Positions 1 through 9,356 of a stretch of DNA of 43,788 nucleotides are shown here, piece by piece. Every line of letters begins with the position of its first letter. The stretch's first letter is position 1. Location: assembly GCA_009928005.1 (NCBI GenBank), contig RFVO01000007.1, positions 1-43,788 on the forward strand, written 5' to 3'. This DNA is from Chitinophagia bacterium. Its GTDB lineage: Bacteria > Bacteroidota > Bacteroidia > Chitinophagales > Chitinophagaceae. Position numbers and translations under genes: made by a program. The notes beneath the pieces were generated by a model. It was not told the origin of the DNA. It was given only the letters and a program-made list of their open reading frames with translations, and made no database searches.

Positions 1-38
1 CATCGGGGGCCTTTTCCAATAGAACAATACAATTTTGA

Positions 39-989
39 CTATTTCTTAGTCTCAGTATATGAAGCCGCTATTTGCGCTCCGTTATAATAGCTATTTTCTC
101 TTTCAATTTGACCTTGATCATTAAATGTATGTGATAATGTCAAAGCAATTTTAAACTTCTTATTGGTCTTTTTATTTCTTAAACGCATAGACCACCAAGA
201 ATCAACCACAGAGCTTGGACCCTCATGGTCTAACATATCAGGATACCCTATTTCATCAATTCCCTCAATTTCAATATCTTGTAATAAAGCAGAAATTTCT
301 TTTTTATTCTCTTCTACTGAAGTTGATACACCATAAGCATAGTTAATATCAAAACATCTTGCACTAGGTGCAAAATCTGCGTAAATACCATCTACATTAC
401 CTAAAGAAAAATTAGCAATCATTTTTCTTACTTTTACAATATTTGGATGATTCTTATATAAAATACCATTGGTTAATGTTTGTTCAGATTCTGTATTCTT
501 TAACAACATTGCTGTATTCATATAAAAATTCATTCTTTTAATTTTGGTACCCTCTGCATTAAATATAAAACTACAGTCATAAGGTGATTCAATTTTAAAC
601 CCAGATTTTTTATTAATAGCGAAGAACACATTATAGGTGTATACCCAAATACCGTCTTTCTTATACTCTAAAGCATCAGGATAAGAGGCTCCTCTTTTGG
701 TGATAGAGAAATTAGTGTAATTATTAGCATAATTTTGAGCATTGCGAATACAAGTTGCCAAATCTTGCCCTTTATAATCCCAGTTAGTGTTCATGGCATT
801 GAAGGCCTTGAAATCGTCTGTTGTTAAACTAGTCATAGTGACTGCATCGCCCTTCACAAAGGCTTTCATAAAGCTTTCTACCACATCTATAGCAGGATGC
901 TTGTCATAAATAACCCCATTCGCATTTTTTTGCGCATTCACTCCCATTATTATACAAAATAACATGAGTGTAGAAAATAATTTTTTCAT
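39..989 (-). CDS. Secreted protein with two tandem NTF2/SnoaL-like repeats
   Basis: Signal peptide MKKLFSTLMLFCIIMGVNAQ; internal repeat NGVIYDKHPAIDVVESFMKAF... / NGILYKNHPNIVKVRKMIANF... Confidence 0.6.
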   Translation of the reverse strand: MKKLFSTLMLFCIIMGVNAQKNANGVIYDKHPAIDVVESFMKAFVKGDAVTMTSLTTDDFKAFNAMNTNWDYKGQDLATCIRNAQNYANNYTNFSITKRGASYPDALEYKKDGIWVYTYNVFFAINKKSGFKIESPYDCSFIFNAEGTKIKRMNFYMNTAMLLKNTESEQTLTNGILYKNHPNIVKVRKMIANFSLGNVDGIYADFAPSARCFDINYAYGVSTSVEENKKEISALLQDIEIEGIDEIGYPDMLDHEGPSSVVDSWWSMRLRNKKTNKKFKIALTLSHTFNDQGQIERENSYYNGAQIAASYTETKK

Positions 990-1075
990 ATGAATTTTAA
1001 TTTTAGTGATTATTAAAGTTAAGTGATTACTTTTAAAAACAAAGTAAAATAATTGTTACTTACTCATAAAAGACA

Positions 1076-1108
1076 AAACCCTTACAAATACGAGATTTAC
1101 AAGGGTTT
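1076..1108 (-). terminator. Candidate terminator hairpin downstream of the lipoprotein gene
   Basis: AAACCCTT...AAGGGTTT with an inner AAAT/ATTT stem; weak U-tract. Confidence 0.45.
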
Positions 1109-1130
1109 ATAAAAATTTAGAATAATAAAA

Positions 1131-1568
1131 TTATTTAGCCGCTATTTTGAATGTTTTGGTAGCTGAGTTGGTGCTTTTTGTTTTTGAAGTAACAACCACT
1201 GTGGCGGTAGATAAAACGCCTGGTGATAAACTACTTATAGAAATTGTATTAGTGGCAGCCGTAGTGCTTGAAATATTTTTATTAAATACAGCAGTGTTAT
1301 CTGCATCCTTAGTCACTTTCACATCAATGGTAACACCATCTTTTGGTAAGGCAGAAGTTACATTAATATTAATGTCTTGCGATCCCCCAACAGCTCCATA
1401 AATTTTTGTATAATCAATTTCAGTATTTGCAGGAATTTCCACTTTAAAGGTAATATCTGCTTCTGCTACCACAACTGGAGGTGTTACAGGAGCAGGCGAA
1501 TCGCCCCCTTTACTACAAGCAAAGAGAACAAATGATGCAGATACAATTAAAATTTTATAATTTCTCAT
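1131..1568 (-). CDS. Hypothetical lipoprotein
   Basis: Lipobox-like ...VLFACSKGG; proline-rich linker; 145 aa ORF. Confidence 0.6.
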   Translation of the reverse strand: MRNYKILIVSASFVLFACSKGGDSPAPVTPPVVVAEADITFKVEIPANTEIDYTKIYGAVGGSQDININVTSALPKDGVTIDVKVTKDADNTAVFNKNISSTTAATNTISISSLSPGVLSTATVVVTSKTKSTNSATKTFKIAAK

Positions 1569-1695
1569 ATTGAAACAAATTAATAATGATATTATTAAGA
1601 ATAAAGGTAATATTTTACTAAATTAGTACAAAATGAATTCCTTATGAATTTTAAATAGGTTTGCTTAGCTTTAACTTCAATTCATACATACTGCC

Positions 1696-2247
1696 ATGAT
1701 TATAGTTAATACCCTAAATTTTTCATTGAATAACCCCATTTTAGATATAATTCTTCGCACACTAGCAGTTTATATATTCATGATACTTGCCATTCGACTA
1801 TTTGGGAAAAAAGAACTTGCACAATTATCTGTTATTGACTTGGTTTTCATACTCTTAATAAGCAACTCGGTTCAAAATGCAATGGTAGGCCCAGACACCA
1901 CTCTATCTGGAGGCTTAATTGCGGCAGGTGCACTATTTTTAGCCAATTACACACTTAAACATCTTTTTTATAGAAGTCAAAGCTTTAGCAAAATGGTACA
2001 AGGAGAGTCGCTACTCTTAATTTATGAGGGAGTAGCCAATATGGAAAACTGCAAAAAAGCAGAAATTACCATTGAGGAATTAGAGGCTGCCGTTAGAGAA
2101 CATGGGGCGAGAGATATTCAAAAAGTAGACCTTGCCATTTTAGAAGTAGATGGAAATATTAGTGTCATTAGTAGTGAATTCCAATCAAGATCAAAGGTAT
2201 CCCACCCTAGAAAGCATAAGTTCAAAGGACGACTGAACCAAAACTAG
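1696..2247 (+). CDS. DUF421/YetF-family membrane protein
   Basis: ILRTLAVYIFMILAIRLFGKKELAQLSVIDLVFILLISNSVQNAMVGPD is typical of YetF/DUF421. Confidence 0.85.
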   Translation: MIIVNTLNFSLNNPILDIILRTLAVYIFMILAIRLFGKKELAQLSVIDLVFILLISNSVQNAMVGPDTTLSGGLIAAGALFLANYTLKHLFYRSQSFSKMVQGESLLLIYEGVANMENCKKAEITIEELEAAVREHGARDIQKVDLAILEVDGNISVISSEFQSRSKVSHPRKHKFKGRLNQN

Positions 2248-2249
2248 GT

Positions 2250-2435
2250 CTATAACTGTTTACGATACCCATTCCCAATGGTATCTTTTACATTACCAGT
2301 TCTTTTGATTGCCTTAAAGAAAACATACATCATTAACCAACTATAAATTAAACGCTGAGGCACTAACGAAATTAATTTAGCTGGATTTTCTTTTTCAAAA
2401 GCAAAAGCAGTAGCCACCAAAAGGCGTCTAAATGT
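2250..2435 (-). pseudogene. C-terminal relic of a family-2 glycosyltransferase-like protein
   Basis: Open frame with no start codon, bounded upstream by an in-frame stop at 2436-2438: TFRRLLVATAFAFEKENPAKLISLVPQRLIYSWLMMYVFFKAIKRTGNVKDTIGNGYRKQL*. Confidence 0.45.
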
Positions 2436-2528
2436 TTAAGAACCATAATACAAAAATACTGACTTTATATGATGCATTGTTATAGCAAACTAAGTTGTAA
2501 CTTTAATTATTATCCTATCTAATTTAGT

Positions 2529-3977
2529 ATGACAGCTACCCTGCTTTTATTAATCATAATAGGCTACTTTGTACTTTTAATGCTTATTGCTAGGCTTACC
2601 TCCAGGCATAATAAAGAAAACAGCTTCTTTGATGGCGACAAATCTTCTCCTTGGTTTTTAGTTTCTTTTGGCATGATTGGCTCTGGTATCTCTGCTGTTT
2701 CATTAGTTTCTATACCTGGCAATGTGGGTAATAATAACCTCTATTACTTTCAATTCATACTGGGTACAATTGTTGGCTACTTATTTATTGCTTTTGTATT
2801 AACACCAATTTATTATAAGTTGAAATTAGTTTCTATCTACTCATATTTGAATATACGTTTTGGGATTATTTCTTATAAAACCGGTTCCACATTTTTTTTA
2901 GTATCACAATCCTTTGGCGCTGCACTTCGCTTATTACTTTCAGTAAAAATTTTACAATTTGCTTTTTTTGATGATTTGCAAATACCCTATTATCTAACAA
3001 TCTTAATCTTATTATTATTAATTTGGTTATATACAAATAAATCCGGTATTAAAACAATTGTATGGACCGACGCAGTTCAATCATTTTTTCTAATAAGTGT
3101 TATCATCATTTCAATAATTTCAATAAAAAATTCATTACATTATACCAATAATGAATTACTAAGACAAGTCATACATCACCCTTATGCCAAAATTTTCAAT
3201 TGGGATTGGCATGCGGGTTCAAATTTCTTTAAACAATTTATAGCAGGTTTATTAATTACAGTTGCCTTAGTAGGACTTGACCAAAGCATGATGCAAAAAA
3301 CTTTAACCATTAATAATAGTCAATCAGCAAAAAAAAATGTACTTACTTTCAGCTTTTTTATTGCAGCTGCACAAACTTTGTTTTTAGGTTTAGGTATTTT
3401 ACTTTATTTATTTGCAGCAAAAAATGGTGTTACCCTTCAGCAACAAGATGGTCAGTATTTAAATACGGATGGGCTATATCCATTACTTACCATGAATTAT
3501 TTTGGCAAGATTGGTACAATTGCTTTTTTTGTTGGAGTAGTTGCCTCCACTTTTGCAAGTATCGACTCCTGTATTGCTGCCCTTACCACTTCATTTAGTT
3601 ACGATTTTATGGATATCGATAGCAAGCCTCTTATCCAAAAGAAGAAAATAAAAAATCAAGTTTTACTAGGCGTGAATGTTATTATGTTCTTAATTGTAAT
3701 GGCTTTTTGGAATAGTCAAGGTGCCATTATTAATACCATATTTGTAATTGCTGGGTATACATATGGACCTTTACTAGGATTGTATTTAACAGGCTTGTTT
3801 AGTAAAATTCAACTCCATGAAAAATGGGTACCATTTGCTTGTGTAAGTGCTGCCATTATAACCTACTTACTAAATAACTATTGTATAAAAGCATATAGTT
3901 TTGACTTTGGATTTATGAATATTTTAGTAAACGCTGTATTAACCATTATTTTTTTACTCCTCATTAAGAAAAAATAA
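2529..3977 (+). CDS. Sodium:solute symporter (SSS family), possible MurT-like MurNAc transporter
   Basis: Multi-TM protein; SSS-type motifs (GMIGSGISAVSLVSIPGNV, GLDQSMMQKTLT); murQ-linked context. Confidence 0.85.
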   Translation: MTATLLLLIIIGYFVLLMLIARLTSRHNKENSFFDGDKSSPWFLVSFGMIGSGISAVSLVSIPGNVGNNNLYYFQFILGTIVGYLFIAFVLTPIYYKLKLVSIYSYLNIRFGIISYKTGSTFFLVSQSFGAALRLLLSVKILQFAFFDDLQIPYYLTILILLLLIWLYTNKSGIKTIVWTDAVQSFFLISVIIISIISIKNSLHYTNNELLRQVIHHPYAKIFNWDWHAGSNFFKQFIAGLLITVALVGLDQSMMQKTLTINNSQSAKKNVLTFSFFIAAAQTLFLGLGILLYLFAAKNGVTLQQQDGQYLNTDGLYPLLTMNYFGKIGTIAFFVGVVASTFASIDSCIAALTTSFSYDFMDIDSKPLIQKKKIKNQVLLGVNVIMFLIVMAFWNSQGAIINTIFVIAGYTYGPLLGLYLTGLFSKIQLHEKWVPFACVSAAIITYLLNNYCIKAYSFDFGFMNILVNAVLTIIFLLLIKKK

Positions 3978-3978
3978 A

Positions 3979-4455
3979 ATGAACTATAACATTCAATTAA
4001 GTCAAGATAAAAAAGCATTTGCAATGGCTGCTGCATTGATGTCAATTTCAGAGCCTTGGATAACATTGAAAATGGATAAAGATCAATGTATAAAGGCTTT
4101 TGAAGGAGAGTTCAAAGAAGTTTATTTATTGCATGTCGAAGCAGAGTTTGCAGGTTTTATTATACTTCAAACGCAAGGTAGTTTTAAAGGTTATATTCAA
4201 ACAATTTGCATTCACCCCTCCTATAGAGGAAAAGGTTTTGGTACTAAACTATTTGAATTCTGCGAAGCTATTATTTTAAAATACTCACCTAACATTTTTA
4301 TTTGTGTTTCATCCTTTAATAAAGAAGCATTTAAACTTTACAATAAATTAGGTTTCATAAAAGTGGGCGAACTACCCAATTTTGTTAAGCAGGGTTACAC
4401 AGAAATTTTATTAAGAAAAACAATAGGACCCATACTTGGCTATACTTCAAAATAA
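3979..4455 (+). CDS. GNAT-family N-acetyltransferase
   Basis: IQTICIHPSYRGKGFGTKLFEFCE (acetyl-CoA binding motif A); starts 1 nt after the symporter stop. Confidence 0.85.
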   Translation: MNYNIQLSQDKKAFAMAAALMSISEPWITLKMDKDQCIKAFEGEFKEVYLLHVEAEFAGFIILQTQGSFKGYIQTICIHPSYRGKGFGTKLFEFCEAIILKYSPNIFICVSSFNKEAFKLYNKLGFIKVGELPNFVKQGYTEILLRKTIGPILGYTSK

Positions 4456-4457
4456 AT

Positions 4458-5696
4458 ATGAAAAAAGCATACATCTCACTTATCTTTCTTGCCTCATTTT
4501 TAATAGGCATAAATTCAATTCAAGCACAAAAAGAACTTCTCATTCAAAAAGTAGATAGTGTTTTTGTAAGCCAGATTAAAAATTTAAAAATTCCAGGAGG
4601 CATTGTACAAATTAAAAAAAGTGGCAAAATAATATACTCAAATGCATATGGTGTAGCTCAAAAATATAATGACCAACATGAACTCATTCAAAATCCAACA
4701 AAATTAAGTACTGACTATTTATATGACATTGCTTCTCTCACCAAGGTAGTGGGTACTACTACTTCCATAATGTATTTAGTAGATAAAGGTTTACTGAATA
4801 TAAACGATCCGGTAAGCAAATATATTCCAGCTTTTAATCAGCCTCATAAAGACTCTATAACTATTCGTAATTTACTTACACATACTGCTGGCATTTTAGA
4901 ATGGTACCCATTGTATTATAGATCCTCCAATAAACAAAATACATTTTCTTTAATAGCAGAACTCCCTTTAGCATTTCCAGTAGGTAAACAAAGGAAATAT
5001 AGCGACTTAGGATTTACTATTCTTGGACAAATTATTGAAAATATATCTGGCCTACCCTTAGATATATTTATGGAAAAAAATATATTTATTCCATTGGGTA
5101 TGTACCGGACAATGTATAACCCCCTTCAAAAAAATAAAAATTTAAAAATTGCTCCTACATCTATTGGAAATCCTTATGAAAAAAGAATGGTCTATGATTC
5201 TAGCTTGGGTTTTATATTTAAAGAAATTAAGCCTAGTCAATGGGATAAATGGCGTCACTATACTTTAGTAGGTGAAGTGAATGATGGCAATGCTTGGTAT
5301 GCAAATGGAGGTGTGAGTGGAGCTGCTGGTATTTTTTCAGATATACACGATCTACAAATCCTAGTAGATATGTTATTGCAAAAGGGTAAAGTGAATAATG
5401 AAAACTTTATCTCTGAAAAAACTATATCTACATTTCTTACTAAAGATAGTTTTAACAACGGTCTAGGCTGGATGATGGATCCTATCAATTCTTTTATGAA
5501 AAATGCTCCTGAAGGAAGTTTTGGCCATACAGGTTTTACTGGCACAAGTATTTCTGTAATACCAAGCCAGGAACTTTCTATAATAATCTTGATTAATAGA
5601 CAGCAAATGGGTCTTTTACCGAGTAATGAATACTATAATGTCAATCCAATTAGGCTAGAAATATTCAAAATTGTACAAGAATCCCTCGCCCAATAA
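4458..5696 (+). CDS. Serine hydrolase, class C beta-lactamase/PBP4B (YfeW)-like
   Basis: SxxK = SLTK, YxN-type = YSD, HTG motif; signal peptide. Confidence 0.85.
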   Translation: MKKAYISLIFLASFLIGINSIQAQKELLIQKVDSVFVSQIKNLKIPGGIVQIKKSGKIIYSNAYGVAQKYNDQHELIQNPTKLSTDYLYDIASLTKVVGTTTSIMYLVDKGLLNINDPVSKYIPAFNQPHKDSITIRNLLTHTAGILEWYPLYYRSSNKQNTFSLIAELPLAFPVGKQRKYSDLGFTILGQIIENISGLPLDIFMEKNIFIPLGMYRTMYNPLQKNKNLKIAPTSIGNPYEKRMVYDSSLGFIFKEIKPSQWDKWRHYTLVGEVNDGNAWYANGGVSGAAGIFSDIHDLQILVDMLLQKGKVNNENFISEKTISTFLTKDSFNNGLGWMMDPINSFMKNAPEGSFGHTGFTGTSISVIPSQELSIIILINRQQMGLLPSNEYYNVNPIRLEIFKIVQESLAQ

Positions 5697-5801
5697 ACCT
5701 TTATATATAATCAGTTACCAATAATCCATCTTTATTTTGTCATAAGCGAAAAAAGTAGGAAATTAACTGCCACAAACGATTCATTCACAACGCTTAAATA
5801 C

Positions 5802-7928
5802 ATGAAAAAAACAAACCGTTTTCCCCTTAAAAACATCACATTATTTTGCTTATTGTTAATAACAATTGCTTCTTGTAGTAGTAAAAGAAGTAGCAAGCCC
5901 ACAATTTTGGTTTTCTCTAAAACAGGAGGTTATTACCATGAGTCTATACCTATAGGCGTAAAAGCTATTCAAGACCTTGGTGAAAAAAATGGTTTTAATG
6001 TTGACACAACTACCAATGCAAATAAGTTTGCAGAAGATAGTTTAAAAAAATATGCTGCCTTAGTTTTCTTAAGCAGCACAGGTGAATTATTAACTGGCAA
6101 CCAAGAAATTGCACTTGAAAGGTACATGCAAGCTGGAGGAGGTTTTGTGGGAATTCACGCTGCAGCCGATGCTGAATATGACTGGAACTGGTATGTGAAA
6201 ATGATTGGTGCTTCTTTCAAAAGTCATCCTGCACAACAAGATGCTACCTTAATTGTTAACGATAAAAATCATCCTTCAACCGATAGCCTACCTTCCACTT
6301 GGACTAGAAAAGACGAGTGGTATAATTTTAAAAATTTAAACCCGGATGTTAAAGTTCTTATAAGTATTGATGAAAAATCATACCAAGGTGGAGAGAATGG
6401 CGATAAGCACCCAATGGCTTGGTACCATAATTTTGATGGTGGTAGAGTATTTTATACTGAGTTAGGTCATACCAATGAATCTTATTCAGACCCTATGTAT
6501 TTAAAACATATTTTAGGCGGTATTCAATATGCTATAGGAAATAATACATCTGACTATAGTAAGGCGCACAGTGTATTTGCACCTGATGAATCTCATTTCA
6601 CTAAAACCGATTTAGTTACAGGCACTTTCTTTGAACCCACTGAACTTTCAGTACTTCCTAATTTAGATGTACTAGTGGTTCAGCGTCGTGGAGAAATATA
6701 TTTATATAATAATAGTTCTAAAAAAATTAAACAAGCTGGATTTTTAAATGTGTATTGGAAAACGAATGCACCAGGTGTGAATTCTGAAGAAGGTTTATTA
6801 GGTGTAAAAGCCGATCCCGATTTTGCAAAAAATCATTTTGTATACATGTACTATTCTGCGCCAGATTCTCCTGTAAATAGACTATCTCGTTTTACTTTAG
6901 AAAATGATACAATTTTAAATAGTTCTGAAAAAGTAATCTTACAATTTTATGAGCAACGAGATATTTGTTGCCATACGGGTGGTTCTATTGCATTTGGTCC
7001 GGATAAATCATTATTTGTTTCTACAGGCGACAACACCACTCCTTTTGATGAGCCAAAACAAAAATATGTAAGTCATGGCTATGCACCTTTAGATGATCGT
7101 CCAGGTCATCTTCAATATGATGAGCGTCGTGGGGCAGGTAATACTAATGACTTAAGAGGAAAAATTTTACGCATCAAAATAAAAGCAGATGGTACTTATG
7201 AAATACCAGATGGAAATTTATTCCCAAAAGGCACCGATAAAACAAGACCAGAAATTTATGTAATGGGAGATCGTAATCCTTATCGTATTTCTGTAGATCC
7301 CAAAAATGGTTATTTGTATTGGGGTGAAGTAGGTCCAGATGCGAATGTGGATAGTTTAGAAACAAGAGGTCCTCGTGGATATGATGAAGTAAACCAAGCG
7401 CGTAAGGCTGGTTTCTTTGGATGGCCTTTCTTTATAGGTAATAATTATCCTTACCATATTTATGATTATGCAACAGGTAAATCGGGTGAAGCATTTGATC
7501 CTGCAAAACCTATTAATAATTCAAGAAACAATACTGGTTTAACTGAACTTCCTCCAGCACAACCTGCCTTTATATGGTATCCGTATGGTGTTTCAACCAT
7601 GGACTTCCCTTCTTTAGGCGCAGGTGGACGCACTGCTATGGCAGGTCCAGTTTATTATAGCGACTTATATCCAAAAGAAACGAGATATCCTTCTTATTAT
7701 GATGGTAAGTTCTTTTTCAATGAATGGATGCGTGGTTATATTAAAGCAGTGACCATGAAGTCTAATGGAGACTATGATAGAATGGAACCTTTTATGCCGA
7801 ATACTAAATTTCATTCTGCTATTGATATTGAAGTAGGTCCTGATGGTCGTTTCTATGTATTAGAATATGGAACTGGATGGTTTAGCAAAAATGCAGATGC
7901 AGGCTTATCAAGAATAGATTATAAATGA
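5802..7928 (+). CDS. ThuA domain fused to PQQ-dependent glucose/sorbosone dehydrogenase-like domain, lipoprotein
   Basis: N-terminal KTGGYYHESIPIGVKAI.../GGGFVGIHAAADAEYDW (ThuA); C-terminal CCHTGGSIAFGPDKSLFVSTGDN and EIYVMGDRNPYRISVDP (GSDH). Confidence 0.85.
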   Translation: MKKTNRFPLKNITLFCLLLITIASCSSKRSSKPTILVFSKTGGYYHESIPIGVKAIQDLGEKNGFNVDTTTNANKFAEDSLKKYAALVFLSSTGELLTGNQEIALERYMQAGGGFVGIHAAADAEYDWNWYVKMIGASFKSHPAQQDATLIVNDKNHPSTDSLPSTWTRKDEWYNFKNLNPDVKVLISIDEKSYQGGENGDKHPMAWYHNFDGGRVFYTELGHTNESYSDPMYLKHILGGIQYAIGNNTSDYSKAHSVFAPDESHFTKTDLVTGTFFEPTELSVLPNLDVLVVQRRGEIYLYNNSSKKIKQAGFLNVYWKTNAPGVNSEEGLLGVKADPDFAKNHFVYMYYSAPDSPVNRLSRFTLENDTILNSSEKVILQFYEQRDICCHTGGSIAFGPDKSLFVSTGDNTTPFDEPKQKYVSHGYAPLDDRPGHLQYDERRGAGNTNDLRGKILRIKIKADGTYEIPDGNLFPKGTDKTRPEIYVMGDRNPYRISVDPKNGYLYWGEVGPDANVDSLETRGPRGYDEVNQARKAGFFGWPFFIGNNYPYHIYDYATGKSGEAFDPAKPINNSRNNTGLTELPPAQPAFIWYPYGVSTMDFPSLGAGGRTAMAGPVYYSDLYPKETRYPSYYDGKFFFNEWMRGYIKAVTMKSNGDYDRMEPFMPNTKFHSAIDIEVGPDGRFYVLEYGTGWFSKNADAGLSRIDYK

Positions 7929-7936
7929 TCCCATAA

Positions 7937-7980
7937 TTAATGTAAGTCCTATAAAATTTTTTGAATAGGACTTACATTAA
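7937..7980. repeat. Perfect 16-bp inverted repeat (stem-loop) between genes
   Basis: TTAATGTAAGTCCTAT (7937-7952) and ATAGGACTTACATTAA (7965-7980), 12-nt loop. Confidence 0.85.
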
Positions 7981-8009
7981 AATATAGAATTACACTAAAA
8001 TCTTATAAT

Positions 8010-9275
8010 ATGAATAAACGTCAATTTATTAAAGACATAGTTTTAACAAGTATTGCTACCCCATTGGGTATAGCTGGTATGGCAAAAAGTTTTGAACAAA
8101 AAGCTCATTTGCCGGCAACTATATTAGCTAAAGACGAAGATTTTTGGACAGGTATTCGTAATCAATATTTGTTAAAACCAGACTATATTAATTTAGAGAA
8201 TGGCTATTATAATTTTTTACCGCAGCCCATTTTAAATAAATTTATAGAGCATATTAAAGAAGTGAATTATCAGGGTTCTTATTATATGAGAACTGTTCAA
8301 TTTGAAAATAAAAAAAACATAGCTGCAAGATTAGCAGGCATTGCAGGCTGCTTACCAGAAGAACTAGTTATTACTAGAAACACTACAGAATCTTTAGACT
8401 TAGTTATAGGTGGTTTCGACTGGAAAGCGGGTGATGAAGCCATTATGGCCGTCCAAGATTATGGTGCCATGTTAGATATGTTTGATCAAATTCATAACAG
8501 ATATGGCGTGGTGAATATAAAATTATCGGTACCTAATCATCCAAAAAATGATGAGGAAATTGTGAATTTATATGCAAGTGCCATTACCCCTAAAACTAAA
8601 GTTATTTTTGTAAGTCATATGATTAACATAACGGGGCAGGTTTTACCAATTCGTAAAATTTGTGATATGGCTCATACCAAGGGTGTACAAGTTATTGTAG
8701 ACGGTGCGCATGCATTTGCACATGTTAAATTTCGAATTGATGAATTAGACTGCGATTATTATGCTGCTGCTTTACATAAATGGTTAAGCACTCCATTAGG
8801 CGCAGGTTTATTATACGTTAAAAAAAATAATGTCAAAAATTTGTGGCCTTTACTTGCAGATGGCGAAAAAGATATTAATAAAATAAATAGACTCAACCAT
8901 ATTGGAACCCACCCTGTTCATACCGACCTTACTATTAATGATTGCATGGACTACTATGAAATGATAGGCGCTGAGCGTAAAGAAGCTAGAATGTACTTTT
9001 TACAAAACTACTGGACAAGTAAAGTAAGAAACCTACCTAAAATAATTATTAATACTCCAGCAGAAGCAAATAGAAGTTGTGGTATTGCCAATGTAGGTAT
9101 TGAGGGCATACTACCTGCCGACTTAGCCAAGAGATTAATGACAGAGCATAAGATATTTACAGTTGCCATAGATTATGCTAATGTCCGCGGCTGCAGAATT
9201 ACCCCAAATTTATACACTACCACCCAGGAACTAGATAGCTTTGTGCTAGCACTGAAAACTCTGGCTAAGGCCTAA
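8010..9275 (+). CDS. Class V aminotransferase-fold PLP enzyme (isopenicillin-N-epimerase-like)
   Basis: VIVDGAHAFAHVKFRIDELDCDYYAAALHKWLSTPLGAGLLYV (PLP-Lys context); N-terminal signal-like segment. Confidence 0.85.
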   Translation: MNKRQFIKDIVLTSIATPLGIAGMAKSFEQKAHLPATILAKDEDFWTGIRNQYLLKPDYINLENGYYNFLPQPILNKFIEHIKEVNYQGSYYMRTVQFENKKNIAARLAGIAGCLPEELVITRNTTESLDLVIGGFDWKAGDEAIMAVQDYGAMLDMFDQIHNRYGVVNIKLSVPNHPKNDEEIVNLYASAITPKTKVIFVSHMINITGQVLPIRKICDMAHTKGVQVIVDGAHAFAHVKFRIDELDCDYYAAALHKWLSTPLGAGLLYVKKNNVKNLWPLLADGEKDINKINRLNHIGTHPVHTDLTINDCMDYYEMIGAERKEARMYFLQNYWTSKVRNLPKIIINTPAEANRSCGIANVGIEGILPADLAKRLMTEHKIFTVAIDYANVRGCRITPNLYTTTQELDSFVLALKTLAKA

Positions 9276-9313
9276 AATTCACAAATTTGCCTAAATTATT
9301 AACACATGTTCGC

Positions 9314-9356
9314 TTTTGCGGTTTTTTGCATACATTGTAAGCGTAAAACCGCAAAA
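9314..9356. promoter_or_regulatory. Operator-like inverted repeat at the start of the DeoR-family gene
   Basis: TTTTGCGGTTTT (9314-9325) / AAAACCGCAAAA (9345-9356), 19-nt spacer, second arm ends on the A of the ATG. Confidence 0.55.

Noticed and set aside
1147-1401. 84-aa + strand ORF inside the lipoprotein gene
   Set aside because: Antisense to an ORF with a credible lipobox signal; no own features.
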